The notes below the pieces were generated by a model. It was not told the origin of the DNA. It searched no databases and saw only the letters and a list, made by a program, of their open reading frames with translations. The position numbers and the translations under genes were made by a program. 64,000 nt of DNA from Clostridium sp. K13 (lineage in GTDB: Bacteria; Bacillota; Clostridia; Clostridiales; Clostridiaceae). Location: assembly GCF_019734195.1 (NCBI RefSeq), contig NZ_JAASHM010000013.1:1-64000 (forward strand). Reading direction: 5' to 3'. Shown here piece by piece: positions 55,201 to 62,671 of the stretch; position 1 is the first letter of the stretch, and every line of letters begins with the position of its first letter.

Positions 55201-55706
55201 TCCCATTCATCATAGTCATTATTGAATCTATAATAATGTAAATTTAAAGTTACTTTTTCAAAATCCCTATTTATTTTCTTTAGTTCTACATCCTTATTAT
55301 CCTCTTTATGATTAATAACAACTTCTGTGTCACCAGCTGATAAATCTACAAACTTATCTGATCCAAAATAATTTTCAGTCCATTCATTACCTTGCTCACT
55401 TCTACGAAGTATATATCCTAATTGATCTGCATCCTTTGATGTTTTTACAACAGCAAACTTACCATCTTCATCTTCTCCTATAAAGTCAATGCGCTTACCA
55501 TCTTTTCCAGCTTCCCAAACCCAAAGGTTCCATCCATCATAATTTCCATCAGGTCTATTATATCTAATCTTTACATAAACCTCTTCTGATGCTTTAACAC
55601 TTATTTCCGAATTTTCTTCAGCTTGTACAGAAAGTGGCAGTTGAATAAATGCTATACACATTATTAAACTTAATACTGCTGCTAAAGCTCTTTTAAATTT
55701 TCTCAT
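52275..55706 (-). CDS. pulA: Cell-wall-anchored type I pullulanase
   Basis: The 1143-residue protein debranches alpha-1,6 links in pullulan and starch outside the cell. After a signal peptide come two CBM41-type starch-binding domains (KIRYNRPDGNYDGWNLWVWEAG and LHYYRFNNDYDEWDVWAWLD), a beta-sandwich, a CBM48 region, and a GH13 barrel with the type I pullulanase signature YNWGYDPQNYN. The catalytic residues are D675 (RFDLMAL), E704 (GEGWTGG) and D811 (SAHDNL). The C-terminal part has an immunoglobulin-like DUF5011 domain, then LPITGGE, a membrane span and GRRKKA. Sortase would anchor it. The ATG at 55706 follows GGGAGG; the ATG 15 bases earlier lacks a site. Confidence 0.95.
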   Translation of the reverse strand: MRKFKRALAAVLSLIMCIAFIQLPLSVQAEENSEISVKASEEVYVKIRYNRPDGNYDGWNLWVWEAGKDGKRIDFIGEDEDGKFAVVKTSKDADQLGYILRRSEQGNEWTENYFGSDKFVDLSAGDTEVVINHKEDNKDVELKKINRDFEKVTLNLHYYRFNNDYDEWDVWAWLDPNHGGNGHAFNGEDDFGKTTSIVYENVVNAKEAGIGIIIRKPDWSAKDIEFDRFINLAYANNNGEINAYLVQSNSEIVFRAEDAVKDLAITSAKIDSLNEISFTTNVKMSKDLTIENVTLKENDELIKVKSLDINENLISGKIVTEKELSLTNEYNLEIDGYTGKLVTLGKIFNSQEFEDLYHYNEELGALYSKDKTSFVLWSPTATSVKLALFDAGNGVDAKEIKEMTKGENGIWTLDVNGDLNGSYYTYLVTNNGVEKEVTDPYAKAVGVNGNRAMVIDLDSTNPEGWENDVKPEFVDATDAIIYELHIRDFTIDSSSGASMEVQGKYNGVWESGTTLFGNGDIKTGVDHLKELGITHLHLLPTFDHRSIDETKLDKAQYNWGYDPQNYNTPEGSYSSDPYSAEVRVEEFKKMVMELHKAGIRVVMDVVYNHTGATADSHLNLAVPDYYYRQNEDGGFSNGSGCGNELASERSMVRKMMVDSVKYWAEEYHIDGFRFDLMALHDITTMKEIRNTLNEVDDSILIYGEGWTGGGTPLPSEEQALKVNTIKYGDLQIAAFSDDMRDGIKGHVFEDTTPGFINGFSGLEDVIKFGIVASTKNDQVEYTGGPNQYSGYGTTAWANQPYQTINYASAHDNLTLWDKLQTTNPDATEEELLAMNKMSAALVLTSQGIPFFQAGEEIARTKVNEDGSFNHNSYNASDRVNKIDWTRKEEYNDLFEYYKGLISLRKAHKSFRMNTTADIQEGLNFLEVNEENVVAYTLNGEQTNDSWNDIAVIFNSNDSEVEVELPSSDWTVVVNEEKAGVKSLGTIEGSKINVPAKASYVLVDTKSYNDSIEDDTTDGNEPPVDEKPEANEKPVINAKDLVLKVGDNFDALNGVTASDKEDGDLTSKIQVLENTVNTKKVGDYKVTYKVTDSDNNETTLTIKVIVKAKALPITGGENSLVLLAIALVIISSGAFVINGRRKKA

Positions 55707-55765
55707 AAATTTTCCTCCCATTATGCTTATTAAAACAATATTTAATAAGTTATTTTACATAATTC

Positions 55766-55794
55766 ATTATAAGTATACAAACAACTATTGTAAA
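55766..55794 (-). promoter_or_regulatory. Sigma-A promoter of the pullulanase
   Basis: On the minus strand TTTACA, 17 bases, TATAAT. The -35 region lies in TGTTTACAATAG, which resembles half of a catabolite-repression (CcpA) site, fitting sugar control. Confidence 0.65.
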
Positions 55795-55920
55795 CATTTT
55801 CTACATTGTGAAATTTCATATTATTTTCTTCACCTTAAATCATAATTTTTTTAAATAATTTCACATATATTAAAATTTTATTTTATCAGATTCCTTAAAA
55901 ACAACTATTTTCTATACACA

Positions 55921-55953
55921 AAAAGACGATTAATACATAATCGTCTTTTCTTA
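55921..55953 (-). terminator. Terminator after the DUF4956 gene
   Basis: AAAAGACGATT and its complement form an 11-bp stem with a 7-base loop, 12 bases past the stop. A T run follows on the minus strand. Confidence 0.82.
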
Positions 55954-55964
55954 AAATTTATTAT

Positions 55965-56654
55965 TTATACATACACTTTTTCTTCTAACCCAGCTGAAGT
56001 TAATGCTATATTTAAGTTTCCATTTTTACATCTTATTTCATCAATGAATTTCTTTTGGCTTATATCTTCAGTTAAATGAACTCTATAACAAAGTTCAAAT
56101 AATGCACCAAAATCTCTTGTTCTAACGCTTTCAATTACCCATGAAGTTGAATACTTATTTAAAATATCATCAAAAACTCCTTCATAATTTAAATCTTCTG
56201 GCACTAAAATTTTGAGCTTCATACTCTTTGTTTTAGGCATTGCAAATTTAAGCTTATCTAAAATAATCATAACTGCACATAATATTATAGTAACTATAAC
56301 ACCATATCCAATATATCCCATACCACAAGCTAACCCAATTGCTAAAGTAAAGAATACATAAGCAATATCTTTTGGATCTCCAGGGGCACTTCTAAATCTA
56401 ATAATTGAAAAGGCTCCAGCTAAACTAAATGCCCTTGCAACATTGTTTCCTACTAAAAGAATTATTATTGAAATTATTACAGGTAGCATTATTAATGTTA
56501 ATGTAAAACCTGGTGCATATCCTTCTTTCTTATGTGTATACATATAAGCTAAACTAATAACAAAGCCTAATAATATTGATGCACCTATAACTATCAATGC
56601 ATTTGCTAAAGTAAATGACTCTCCATTTGTTGTTGCAATTATCGTTTCTAACAT
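55965..56654 (-). CDS. DUF4956 membrane protein
   Basis: The 229-residue protein has about four N-terminal membrane segments (residues 15-130) and a cytosolic C-terminal domain (KLKILVPEDLNYEGVFDDILNKYSTSWVIESVRTRDFGALFELCYRVHL). The IRFRSAPGDPKDIAYVF motif between helices is typical of DUF4956. These proteins occur beside VTC-domain proteins. Here the gene overlaps the VTC gene by 7 bases, so the two are translationally coupled. Its role may be to place or channel the VTC product, which is inference. Confidence 0.88.
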   Translation of the reverse strand: MLETIIATTNGESFTLANALIVIGASILLGFVISLAYMYTHKKEGYAPGFTLTLIMLPVIISIIILLVGNNVARAFSLAGAFSIIRFRSAPGDPKDIAYVFFTLAIGLACGMGYIGYGVIVTIILCAVMIILDKLKFAMPKTKSMKLKILVPEDLNYEGVFDDILNKYSTSWVIESVRTRDFGALFELCYRVHLTEDISQKKFIDEIRCKNGNLNIALTSAGLEEKVYV

Positions 56655-57400
56655 ATTTTTTCTCTCCTCATTTCACTAACTTTATTTTTCTTTAAACAAT
56701 ATCTCATATATTCATTACCATATTTAGAAAACTTAGCACTATATATTCCCAAATCTGATAATATCTCCACTAACCATAATGGTATTGCACCTAAAATTTT
56801 AACTTCCATTAAATATTGATTTTTATCTAGAAGTTCATCTCCAAAACTTCCAGACTCTAAAAATAAATAGTCTCTTCTTGTAATTATTTTTGAATCAAAT
56901 GTTAATCTAAAATTTCTATCACTCTTAGAAAAAAATGCCCTTCTACTATAACTTATATAAACTTTAGGTGTAACCTTGTTATTATCTAAATAATATTCTA
57001 TTTCATTTAATACCTGATTACTCATAAAGTCACTTTTCTCTGGTCTTATTCCTAACTCTAAAAATTTATAGGCTTCACTCAAAGTTAATACTACACGCCT
57101 CTTATTAACAACTCCACTGATTTTCTTTTTTAGTTCTAAAAACACCTTATCATCCTTTTCCTTTGGAACCTTATAGCTTCTTAATCTAAGCTTTTCTTTA
57201 TAATACGGCTTAGATATAGAATGTCTAATTACTTGATTGTCTTTTGTGTCATAATAAATATTGTAAATACTATAGTTTTTTCCATCTTTACAATGCTCAT
57301 CTGGTTCCATATATTCATTTAATCTTTTTATAAGCTCATCATATTGAATTTGACTTAATAAATATTTCTTTTCATATCTCTTAAATGATTTTATTGCCAT
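56648..57400 (-). CDS. VTC-domain polyphosphate polymerase-like protein
   Basis: The 250-residue soluble protein has the triphosphate-tunnel motifs of the yeast Vtc4 polyphosphate polymerase: RYEKKYLL (acidic/basic first strand), YNIYYDT, KLRLRSY, VFLELKKK, VVNKRRVVL, YSRRAFF, RLTFDSKI, LMEVKI and KFSKYGNEYM, all in order. Basic tunnel residues and the metal-binding glutamate strands look intact. So a polyphosphate or related polymer could be made from ATP. It is encoded before a DUF4956 gene in an overlapping operon, with a beta-helix lipoprotein divergent. GGGAGGG precedes the ATG. Confidence 0.9.
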   Translation of the reverse strand: MAIKSFKRYEKKYLLSQIQYDELIKRLNEYMEPDEHCKDGKNYSIYNIYYDTKDNQVIRHSISKPYYKEKLRLRSYKVPKEKDDKVFLELKKKISGVVNKRRVVLTLSEAYKFLELGIRPEKSDFMSNQVLNEIEYYLDNNKVTPKVYISYSRRAFFSKSDRNFRLTFDSKIITRRDYLFLESGSFGDELLDKNQYLMEVKILGAIPLWLVEILSDLGIYSAKFSKYGNEYMRYCLKKNKVSEMRREKIC

Positions 57401-57710
57401 TACATACCCTCCCCCAATTCCTCAACTGGATTGTTTAATGTTATTATAAAATCCCAACCTTAAAAAAATCTTAAATTGTTTAACTTAATTTTAACTTTCA
57501 CTAAACAAATTAAAATTTGGAGTAATTTAAGAAACTCACTACTCCTTCCAGTCGTAGGAGTAAGTTCGACTAACCAAATTAAAATTTGGAGTCTCACTTA
57601 AGATTAATTTAAGGTTTACCTGATAATATTATTTTATGAATTTTGATTAAGTAGAATTTTTATTTACTTTTATGTAATAAATAATTTTATTGAAGTATTG
57701 GGAGGAAATT
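57401..57710. promoter_or_regulatory. Divergent control region with twin palindromes
   Basis: This 310-base gap serves the VTC-DUF4956 operon and the divergent lipoprotein gene. It holds two copies of an 18-bp repeat, CAAATTAAAATTTGGAGT, at 57506-57523 and 57575-57592, 69 bases apart, each centred on AAATT-AA-AATTT dyads (the second is the perfect CCAAATTAAAATTTGG). Between them TACTCCT and AGGAGTA form a small hairpin. Several TTAAG motifs also occur. They look like tandem operators for one regulator; the regulator is not in the window. Confidence 0.6.
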
Positions 57711-59573
57711 ATGAAGAAAAAACTTATTTTAGCTTTAACAATTGTTTCTTTATGTATAAATTCAATAGGTTGTTCAAAAACAACTACAAATGATAATACT
57801 AATTCAGTTATTGAGTCTACTGAGAATATTGAAAATATAAATAATGAAGATGTAGCTTTAGATGAAGAATTAGGTGATGTAACAGCATCTATTACATTAG
57901 GAGATATAATAAATATTAATGGTAATGGAGCAACCGTAACTGATAATAAGGTTACTATTAATAATGGAGGTACTTATGTAATCAGCGGGACTTCTTCTAA
58001 TAGTCAAATAATTATTGATAGTGCATCTGAAGAAAATGTTTATTTAGTTCTTAATAATGTAAGTTTAACTTGTTCAAATAGTGCACCAATTTATGTTAAA
58101 TCAGCTAAAAATGCAATAATAGTTTTACCTGATAGTACCCAAAATACTATTACTGATGGTGAAACATATGATTTTGAAGATACATCTACTGATGAGCCTA
58201 ATGCAGCAATATTTAGTAAAGATGACTTAACTATTAAGGGTACTGGTTCTTTAAATGTTACTGCTAACTATAATAATGGTATAAGTAGTAAGGATGATTT
58301 AAAAATAACAGGTGGAAATATTTCTGTAACTTCTGCCGATGATGGACTAATGGTAAAAGATTCTATAACTATTAAAAGTGGAAATATTAATGTTAATGCT
58401 TCTGGTGATGGTTTAAAATCAACTAATACCGAAGATACTTCAAAAGGCTATGTTTTAATTGAAGGTGGAACATTAAATATAACTTCTACTAATGATGGAA
58501 TTCAAGCTGAAACAAATGTGAATATAACTGATGGTACTATTAATATTGTATCTGGTGGTGGTAGCATTAATAGTAGTAGTAAAACCGATAATATGCAAAA
58601 TCCATGGGGGCAATGGGGAAATAGTAATAGTACTTCTAGTTCTACAACTGATACTAGTAGTGCAAAAGCAATTAAAGCAGTAAATAATATATCAATTGAT
58701 GGTGGTAATTTTAATATAGATTCTTCTGATGATTCTCTTCATTCAAATAATAGTTTAATAATTAATGGAGGCACTTTTGAAATTTCATCTGGTGATGATG
58801 GAATTCATTCTGATACTAACCTTGAAATAAATGGTGGAGATATAAATATTGCTAAATCTTATGAAGGAATTGAAAGTACATCTATAACAATTAATAATGG
58901 TACTATTCATCTTATTGCAAGTGATGATGGGTTAAATGCAGCTGGTGGAAATGATTCTTCATCTATTAATGGTAGACCTGGACAGAATAACTTTAGCTCT
59001 TCTAGTGGTGGAACTATTACTATTAACGGTGGATATCTTTATGTAGATTCATCTGGTGATGGTATTGATGCAAATGGATCTATTGAAATTAATGACGGTA
59101 CTGTGCTTGTAAATGGTCCTGAAAATAGTGGTAATGGAGCTTTAGATTATGATTCAACTTGTAATATAAATGGTGGTTTGTTTATTGCCGCTGGTAGCTC
59201 TGGAATGTCTCAATCACCAAGTACTTCTTCTAAACAAAACTTTGTTAATATCTTTACATCTTCACAATCAGCAAATACTTTAATTAGTATAAAAAATGAA
59301 AATGGTAAAGATATAATTACCTTTGCGCCATCAAAAGCATATCAATCAGTAATAGTGTCATCTCCTAATTTACAAAGTAATACTAACTATATTGTTTATT
59401 CTGGTGGTACTTCAACTGACCAATCACTAGATGGATTATATACAAATGGAAATTCTTCTGGAGGAAGTGAGGTTGGTAGCTTTACTACTTCAACTACTTC
59501 AAGTACTGTAGGTTCCGGTGGAAATAATAACAAGCCTGGAAACATGGGTGGAAATAAAAGGCCTAGAAATTAA
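57711..59573 (+). CDS. Lipoprotein with beta-helix carbohydrate-binding domain
   Basis: The 620-residue protein has a type II signal with lipobox SIGC (cysteine near residue 21), a short linker and a long repetitive beta-helix: many units of the type 'ITIKSGNINVNASGDGLKS', 'INGGTFEISSGDDGIHS' and 'INGGDINIAKSYEGIES'. This is the Cthe_2159-like family, known to bind acidic sugars or cellulose. It ends in a serine/glycine/asparagine-rich tail. Asp-Gly pairs in each turn may bind calcium. It is divergent from VTC-DUF4956, a neighbourhood seen for this family. The ATG at 57711 follows GGGAGGA. Confidence 0.86.
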   Translation: MKKKLILALTIVSLCINSIGCSKTTTNDNTNSVIESTENIENINNEDVALDEELGDVTASITLGDIININGNGATVTDNKVTINNGGTYVISGTSSNSQIIIDSASEENVYLVLNNVSLTCSNSAPIYVKSAKNAIIVLPDSTQNTITDGETYDFEDTSTDEPNAAIFSKDDLTIKGTGSLNVTANYNNGISSKDDLKITGGNISVTSADDGLMVKDSITIKSGNINVNASGDGLKSTNTEDTSKGYVLIEGGTLNITSTNDGIQAETNVNITDGTINIVSGGGSINSSSKTDNMQNPWGQWGNSNSTSSSTTDTSSAKAIKAVNNISIDGGNFNIDSSDDSLHSNNSLIINGGTFEISSGDDGIHSDTNLEINGGDINIAKSYEGIESTSITINNGTIHLIASDDGLNAAGGNDSSSINGRPGQNNFSSSSGGTITINGGYLYVDSSGDGIDANGSIEINDGTVLVNGPENSGNGALDYDSTCNINGGLFIAAGSSGMSQSPSTSSKQNFVNIFTSSQSANTLISIKNENGKDIITFAPSKAYQSVIVSSPNLQSNTNYIVYSGGTSTDQSLDGLYTNGNSSGGSEVGSFTTSTTSSTVGSGGNNNKPGNMGGNKRPRN

Positions 59574-59694
59574 AATTTTATATTAGATAATATTAAGAAT
59601 TGTGTTTAAAGTTTAGCACAATTCTTTTTATAGTATATTGTTTCTTTAATTATAAAAATATAATTGTATATAAGAAATTCTATGAGGTGATTTT

Positions 59695-59892
59695 ATTACT
59701 ACGTCATCAACTAAAGATAAAGATTATAATACAATTGTAATTGCAAGTGTATTTCTTTTAGGTGCATTTATACGTTTTTTAAATAGTACCTTTATGAATA
59801 TTTAATTTGTATCAACAGCTGCTTTAACTTTAGTATATCTTATACTGGCTTTCTTTGTAGTAAAAAAGAAAGAAATTACAGTGGAAGATTAA
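59695..59892 (+). pseudogene. Decayed two-span small membrane protein
   Basis: After GAGGTG, a frame starting at ATT 59695 reads ITTSSTKDKDYNTIVIASVF, then LLGAFIRFLNSTFMNI, a TAA stop at 59803-59805, and continues as FVSTAALTLVYLILAFFVVK and KKEITVED to TAA at 59892. Both halves are hydrophobic segments, and the frame is kept across the stop. The start codon (ATG to ATT) and one internal codon have been lost, so it is a recent pseudogene of about 65 codons. A terminator follows. Confidence 0.7.
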
Positions 59893-59920
59893 AAATACGG
59901 TTTTTTAACCGTATTTTTAT
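59892..59920 (+). terminator. Bidirectional terminator, pseudogene / TM2
   Basis: AAAATACGGTT and its complement form an 11-bp stem with a 4-base loop and T run. It lies between the small pseudogene and the convergent TM2 gene. Confidence 0.82.
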
Positions 59921-59931
59921 TAATTAAATAT

Positions 59932-60351
59932 TTATTCTAAAGGATTTCCATTAGAATCTTTTATTTTTCCTGAAAATATTGATATACATTCTACCATTGC
60001 CCATATTTGAACCATCCCCCAGGTTATTCCATTTGTAAAATAACCTAAAAACCATAATAACAATTGTATTATTCCTATTTTGATATATCCTAAATAAAAT
60101 CTGTGTATTCCCATACCACCTAAGAAAAGTGCTAATAAACCAGCTAGTAATTTATTTTTTATTTCTGTATCTAATTCAGTAATATTATTATTTAACTTTG
60201 CACCACAAAACTGACAAATCTCAATATTATGACTTTTTATTCGTGATCCACATTTGTAGCAATAATTATCACCCAAACCTTTTTTAGTTCCGCAGTTTGT
60301 GCACCTTAAACTATCGTTGCTTATAAGCTGACCACAATCCCTACAATACAT
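59932..60351 (-). CDS. TM2-domain protein with zinc ribbons
   Basis: The 139-residue protein has two zinc-ribbon motifs at the N-terminus (MYCRDCGQLISNDSLRCTNCG and YCYKCGSRIKSHNIEICQFCG) followed by a TM2 domain, two membrane helices with the conserved FLGGMGIHRFYLGY and GITWGMVQIWAM. TM2 proteins are small membrane proteins of unclear function. GAGGGGG precedes the ATG. Confidence 0.88.
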   Translation of the reverse strand: MYCRDCGQLISNDSLRCTNCGTKKGLGDNYCYKCGSRIKSHNIEICQFCGAKLNNNITELDTEIKNKLLAGLLALFLGGMGIHRFYLGYIKIGIIQLLLWFLGYFTNGITWGMVQIWAMVECISIFSGKIKDSNGNPLE

Positions 60352-60456
60352 AACATCTTCCCCCTCTCAATTATGGTTATTAAAATTATATGATTAACTT
60401 TCTCTTTATAGGATTAATAAATTAATTACTATTATGAAAATTATATAAGTTAAAAG

Positions 60457-61473
60457 TTAGTAATCACCATAATATTCTTCTAGTGTAATCCCTCTTTCAT
60501 ATAACTCTTTTGCAAGCTCTTCCCCTAAGTATCTGATATGCCAAGGTTCATAATTATATCCTGTTATATCTTCTTTTCCCTCTAAATATCTTATAACAAA
60601 ACCATATCTATATGCATTCTCTCTTAACCATATTCCCTCTTCACTTTGCCCAAATTTAACATAAAGTCTTGAGCCATATTCAGGCAATGTTACATCCATT
60701 GCTAATCCTAATTGATGCTCACTAGCACCTGGCGGAGCTGAATATCCGCTATATGGATTATATATACTTTTCTGTGTACTATAAGACCTATATCCTGATG
60801 TTGCATATAAATATAATCCTTGCTCTTCAGCAGCATTAAATAAATTTTCTAATGCTAAAGCCGCTTCTTTTCTCATATATAAACTACTTTCACTATTCAT
60901 AGCTCGTACATTAGGTAAAATTAAATCCTCTGGTTCGTAATCAGAAGATATTCTTCTATTTTTATTTACACAAACAGTTAAGCTATTTTCTTCAAAAATC
61001 CCCTCTGCCACAACCTTATCTGTAGGTTCTTTAATTATTTCTTCAGATTTTAAGATCCTATCAATTTCTTTTCCATCTTCATAAGTTACTGTATAACTCT
61101 TTTTATTTTCTCCCTTAATCCCATCACAAATTACTCTACTTTCTCCAATGGCAGTCTTATAGTCTTTAACTATTACTTCTTTAAAATCAATTTCTTCAAT
61201 TACTTCTTCATCTATACTATAAATTCTATTTATTACTATCTCTTGATTATTAATTATTTTTTCATCAAGTCTATAATTAATTTTATCTTCTTCATTTAAT
61301 TCAATATTTGCCTCATCAATTATTTCTTTAACATTTTTAGCAGTACTTTTATGTTCTATAATCTTTCCATCAACTTTTATTACTATATTTTTAGGCCTAT
61401 TAACCATTAAAATATACATAAAAATACTTATAAAAAATACTAATATAATATTTCCTATTAATTTTTTATTCAT
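60457..61473 (-). CDS. D-alanyl-D-alanine carboxypeptidase (VanY type)
   Basis: The 338-residue protein has an N-terminal membrane anchor (residues 1-25), two DUF348-like segments, a G5-like domain, and a C-terminal M15 peptidase with zinc motif SEHQLGLAMDV and the second EPWHIRY. It trims the terminal D-alanine from peptidoglycan stem peptides outside the cell. The ATG at 61473 follows TGGGGAT; an ATG 12 bases earlier overlaps it. Length is in the family range. Confidence 0.9.
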   Translation of the reverse strand: MNKKLIGNIILVFFISIFMYILMVNRPKNIVIKVDGKIIEHKSTAKNVKEIIDEANIELNEEDKINYRLDEKIINNQEIVINRIYSIDEEVIEEIDFKEVIVKDYKTAIGESRVICDGIKGENKKSYTVTYEDGKEIDRILKSEEIIKEPTDKVVAEGIFEENSLTVCVNKNRRISSDYEPEDLILPNVRAMNSESSLYMRKEAALALENLFNAAEEQGLYLYATSGYRSYSTQKSIYNPYSGYSAPPGASEHQLGLAMDVTLPEYGSRLYVKFGQSEEGIWLRENAYRYGFVIRYLEGKEDITGYNYEPWHIRYLGEELAKELYERGITLEEYYGDY

Positions 61474-61609
61474 GCTTATCCCCATCCATTTTTAGTACAT
61501 TTCTCCAAATTTACTTGTTTATTATAATACATTTTTATATAAATTTATAATATTTTTTCAAAAAAAAGAAATATTTTTTTACAATATACCTCTTTTTATA
61601 TAAATATTA

Positions 61610-61930
61610 TTACTTATTAGCTTTACTAATTGCCCCTTCTAGAACATTCATTCCGTATTCTGCTTGCTCTTTTGTCATAACAAGTGGTGCTAAAAATCTA
61701 ATAACATTACTTAATAGCCCAGTATTTATTAGTATTACCCCCTCTTTAAAACAACTATTTATTATTTCCTTAAATAATTCTGGTGCAGGTTCCTTGCTTT
61801 TTTTATCTTTTACTAATTCTAATCCTATCATAGAACCAAGTCCTCTAACATCACCTATTACATCATACTTTTCTTTTATCTCATTTAATCTTCCTACTAT
61901 ATAATCACCCAGTTTAAATGATTTTTCCAT
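61610..61930 (-). pseudogene. C-terminal fragment of a class III aminotransferase
   Basis: The 106-residue frame matches the last quarter of a 4-aminobutyrate aminotransferase (GabT-like): LGDYIVGRLNEIKEKYDVIGDVRGLGSMIGLELVKD and VIRFLAPLVMTKEQAEYGMNVLEGAI. The lysine that binds PLP and the main domain, about 330 residues, are missing. A stop codon lies in frame upstream. The gene is thus a 5'-truncated relic. Its start ATG has only a weak site. It might be a degraded GABA or ornithine pathway gene. Confidence 0.8.
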
Positions 61931-61988
61931 TCCTCTTTATTTTTATTAAAATATTTTTAAATACTTAAAATCTATTAACAAATAAAAA

Positions 61989-62021
61989 AATATGCCTTCA
62001 TCTACTTGATAAAGACATATT
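61989..62021 (-). terminator. Terminator after the zinc-ribbon gene
   Basis: On the minus strand AATATG-T-CTTTATC, loop AAGTA, GATGAAG-G-CATATT forms a stem with one mismatch and one wobble, followed by TTTTTTATTT. It lies about 85 bases past the stop of 62104. Confidence 0.75.
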
Positions 62022-62079
62022 TGTATAATTAATATTATATCAATATATATTATTTTCTTATATAACTATATATAACATT

Positions 62080-62098
62080 TTTTGTCCATCATGGACAA
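62080..62098. promoter_or_regulatory. Perfect palindrome TTTGTCCAT-C-ATGGACAAA
   Basis: A 19-bp perfect inverted repeat, without a T run on either side. It lies just past the stop of the zinc-ribbon gene and upstream of the aminotransferase relic, so it may be the operator of the former aminotransferase gene. Confidence 0.5.
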
Positions 62099-62103
62099 AT
62101 CTT

Positions 62104-62490
62104 CTATTTTATTTTTTCTCCACAATATGGACAATATTCAAAACCATTTTCAACTTCTTTATTACATTTTGAACATCTTTTTACTGAATAATAATCTCCA
62201 TAACTATTTTTTACTTCATTAAGATCCCAATATGTAATTTCAATATTTTCCCCTTTTTCTATTGCTTTTCCCTTTTCTTTTGGAATACTATAAATTGAGC
62301 CACATTTATTACAAACTACATAATAATTTTCATTCCATTTAAATAGTGGAATAAAGAAAAAATGAAAAAAAGTAAAACTTTTTATCAATGTCAAATCACT
62401 AGATATATTGCATTTTTTACAATATGAATTTATTAAGTTCTTAATTTCCTTCTCTTTACTATCAATACCAAATATCCCTATGAAAAACAT
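62104..62490 (-). CDS. Zinc-ribbon protein of unknown function
   Basis: The 128-residue protein has a first pair of cysteines (YCKKCN), a second pair (CNKCGSIYSI), and a C-terminal ribbon (VKRCSKCNKEVENGFEYCPYCGEKIK). A hydrophobic stretch FTFFHFFFIPLF lies between, so it may touch the membrane. AGAGGT precedes the ATG. The family is of unknown function and the neighbours give no clue. Confidence 0.8.
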   Translation of the reverse strand: MFFIGIFGIDSKEKEIKNLINSYCKKCNISSDLTLIKSFTFFHFFFIPLFKWNENYYVVCNKCGSIYSIPKEKGKAIEKGENIEITYWDLNEVKNSYGDYYSVKRCSKCNKEVENGFEYCPYCGEKIK

Positions 62491-62671
62491 TTCTATACCT
62501 CTTTTCGTAGAACCTTATATATTAAAATTTAATTATTTTATACTTATTATAATTCAATTTTACAACTTATTAAACTATAACTTTATTTATAAATTTCTTA
62601 TACTATAATTTGTATTAGATATTTTTTTAATTTATAATAAATAAATAATAACTTTTGAAAGGAGTATATTT

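Noticed and set aside
61930-62080. Sigma-54 promoter before the aminotransferase relic
   Set aside because: No TGGCAC-N5-TTGC arrangement could be found; the GG-like sequence is part of a terminator stem.
62080-62098. The TTTGTCCATCATGGACAAA palindrome as a terminator
   Set aside because: There is no loop and no T run on either strand, so an operator is the better reading.
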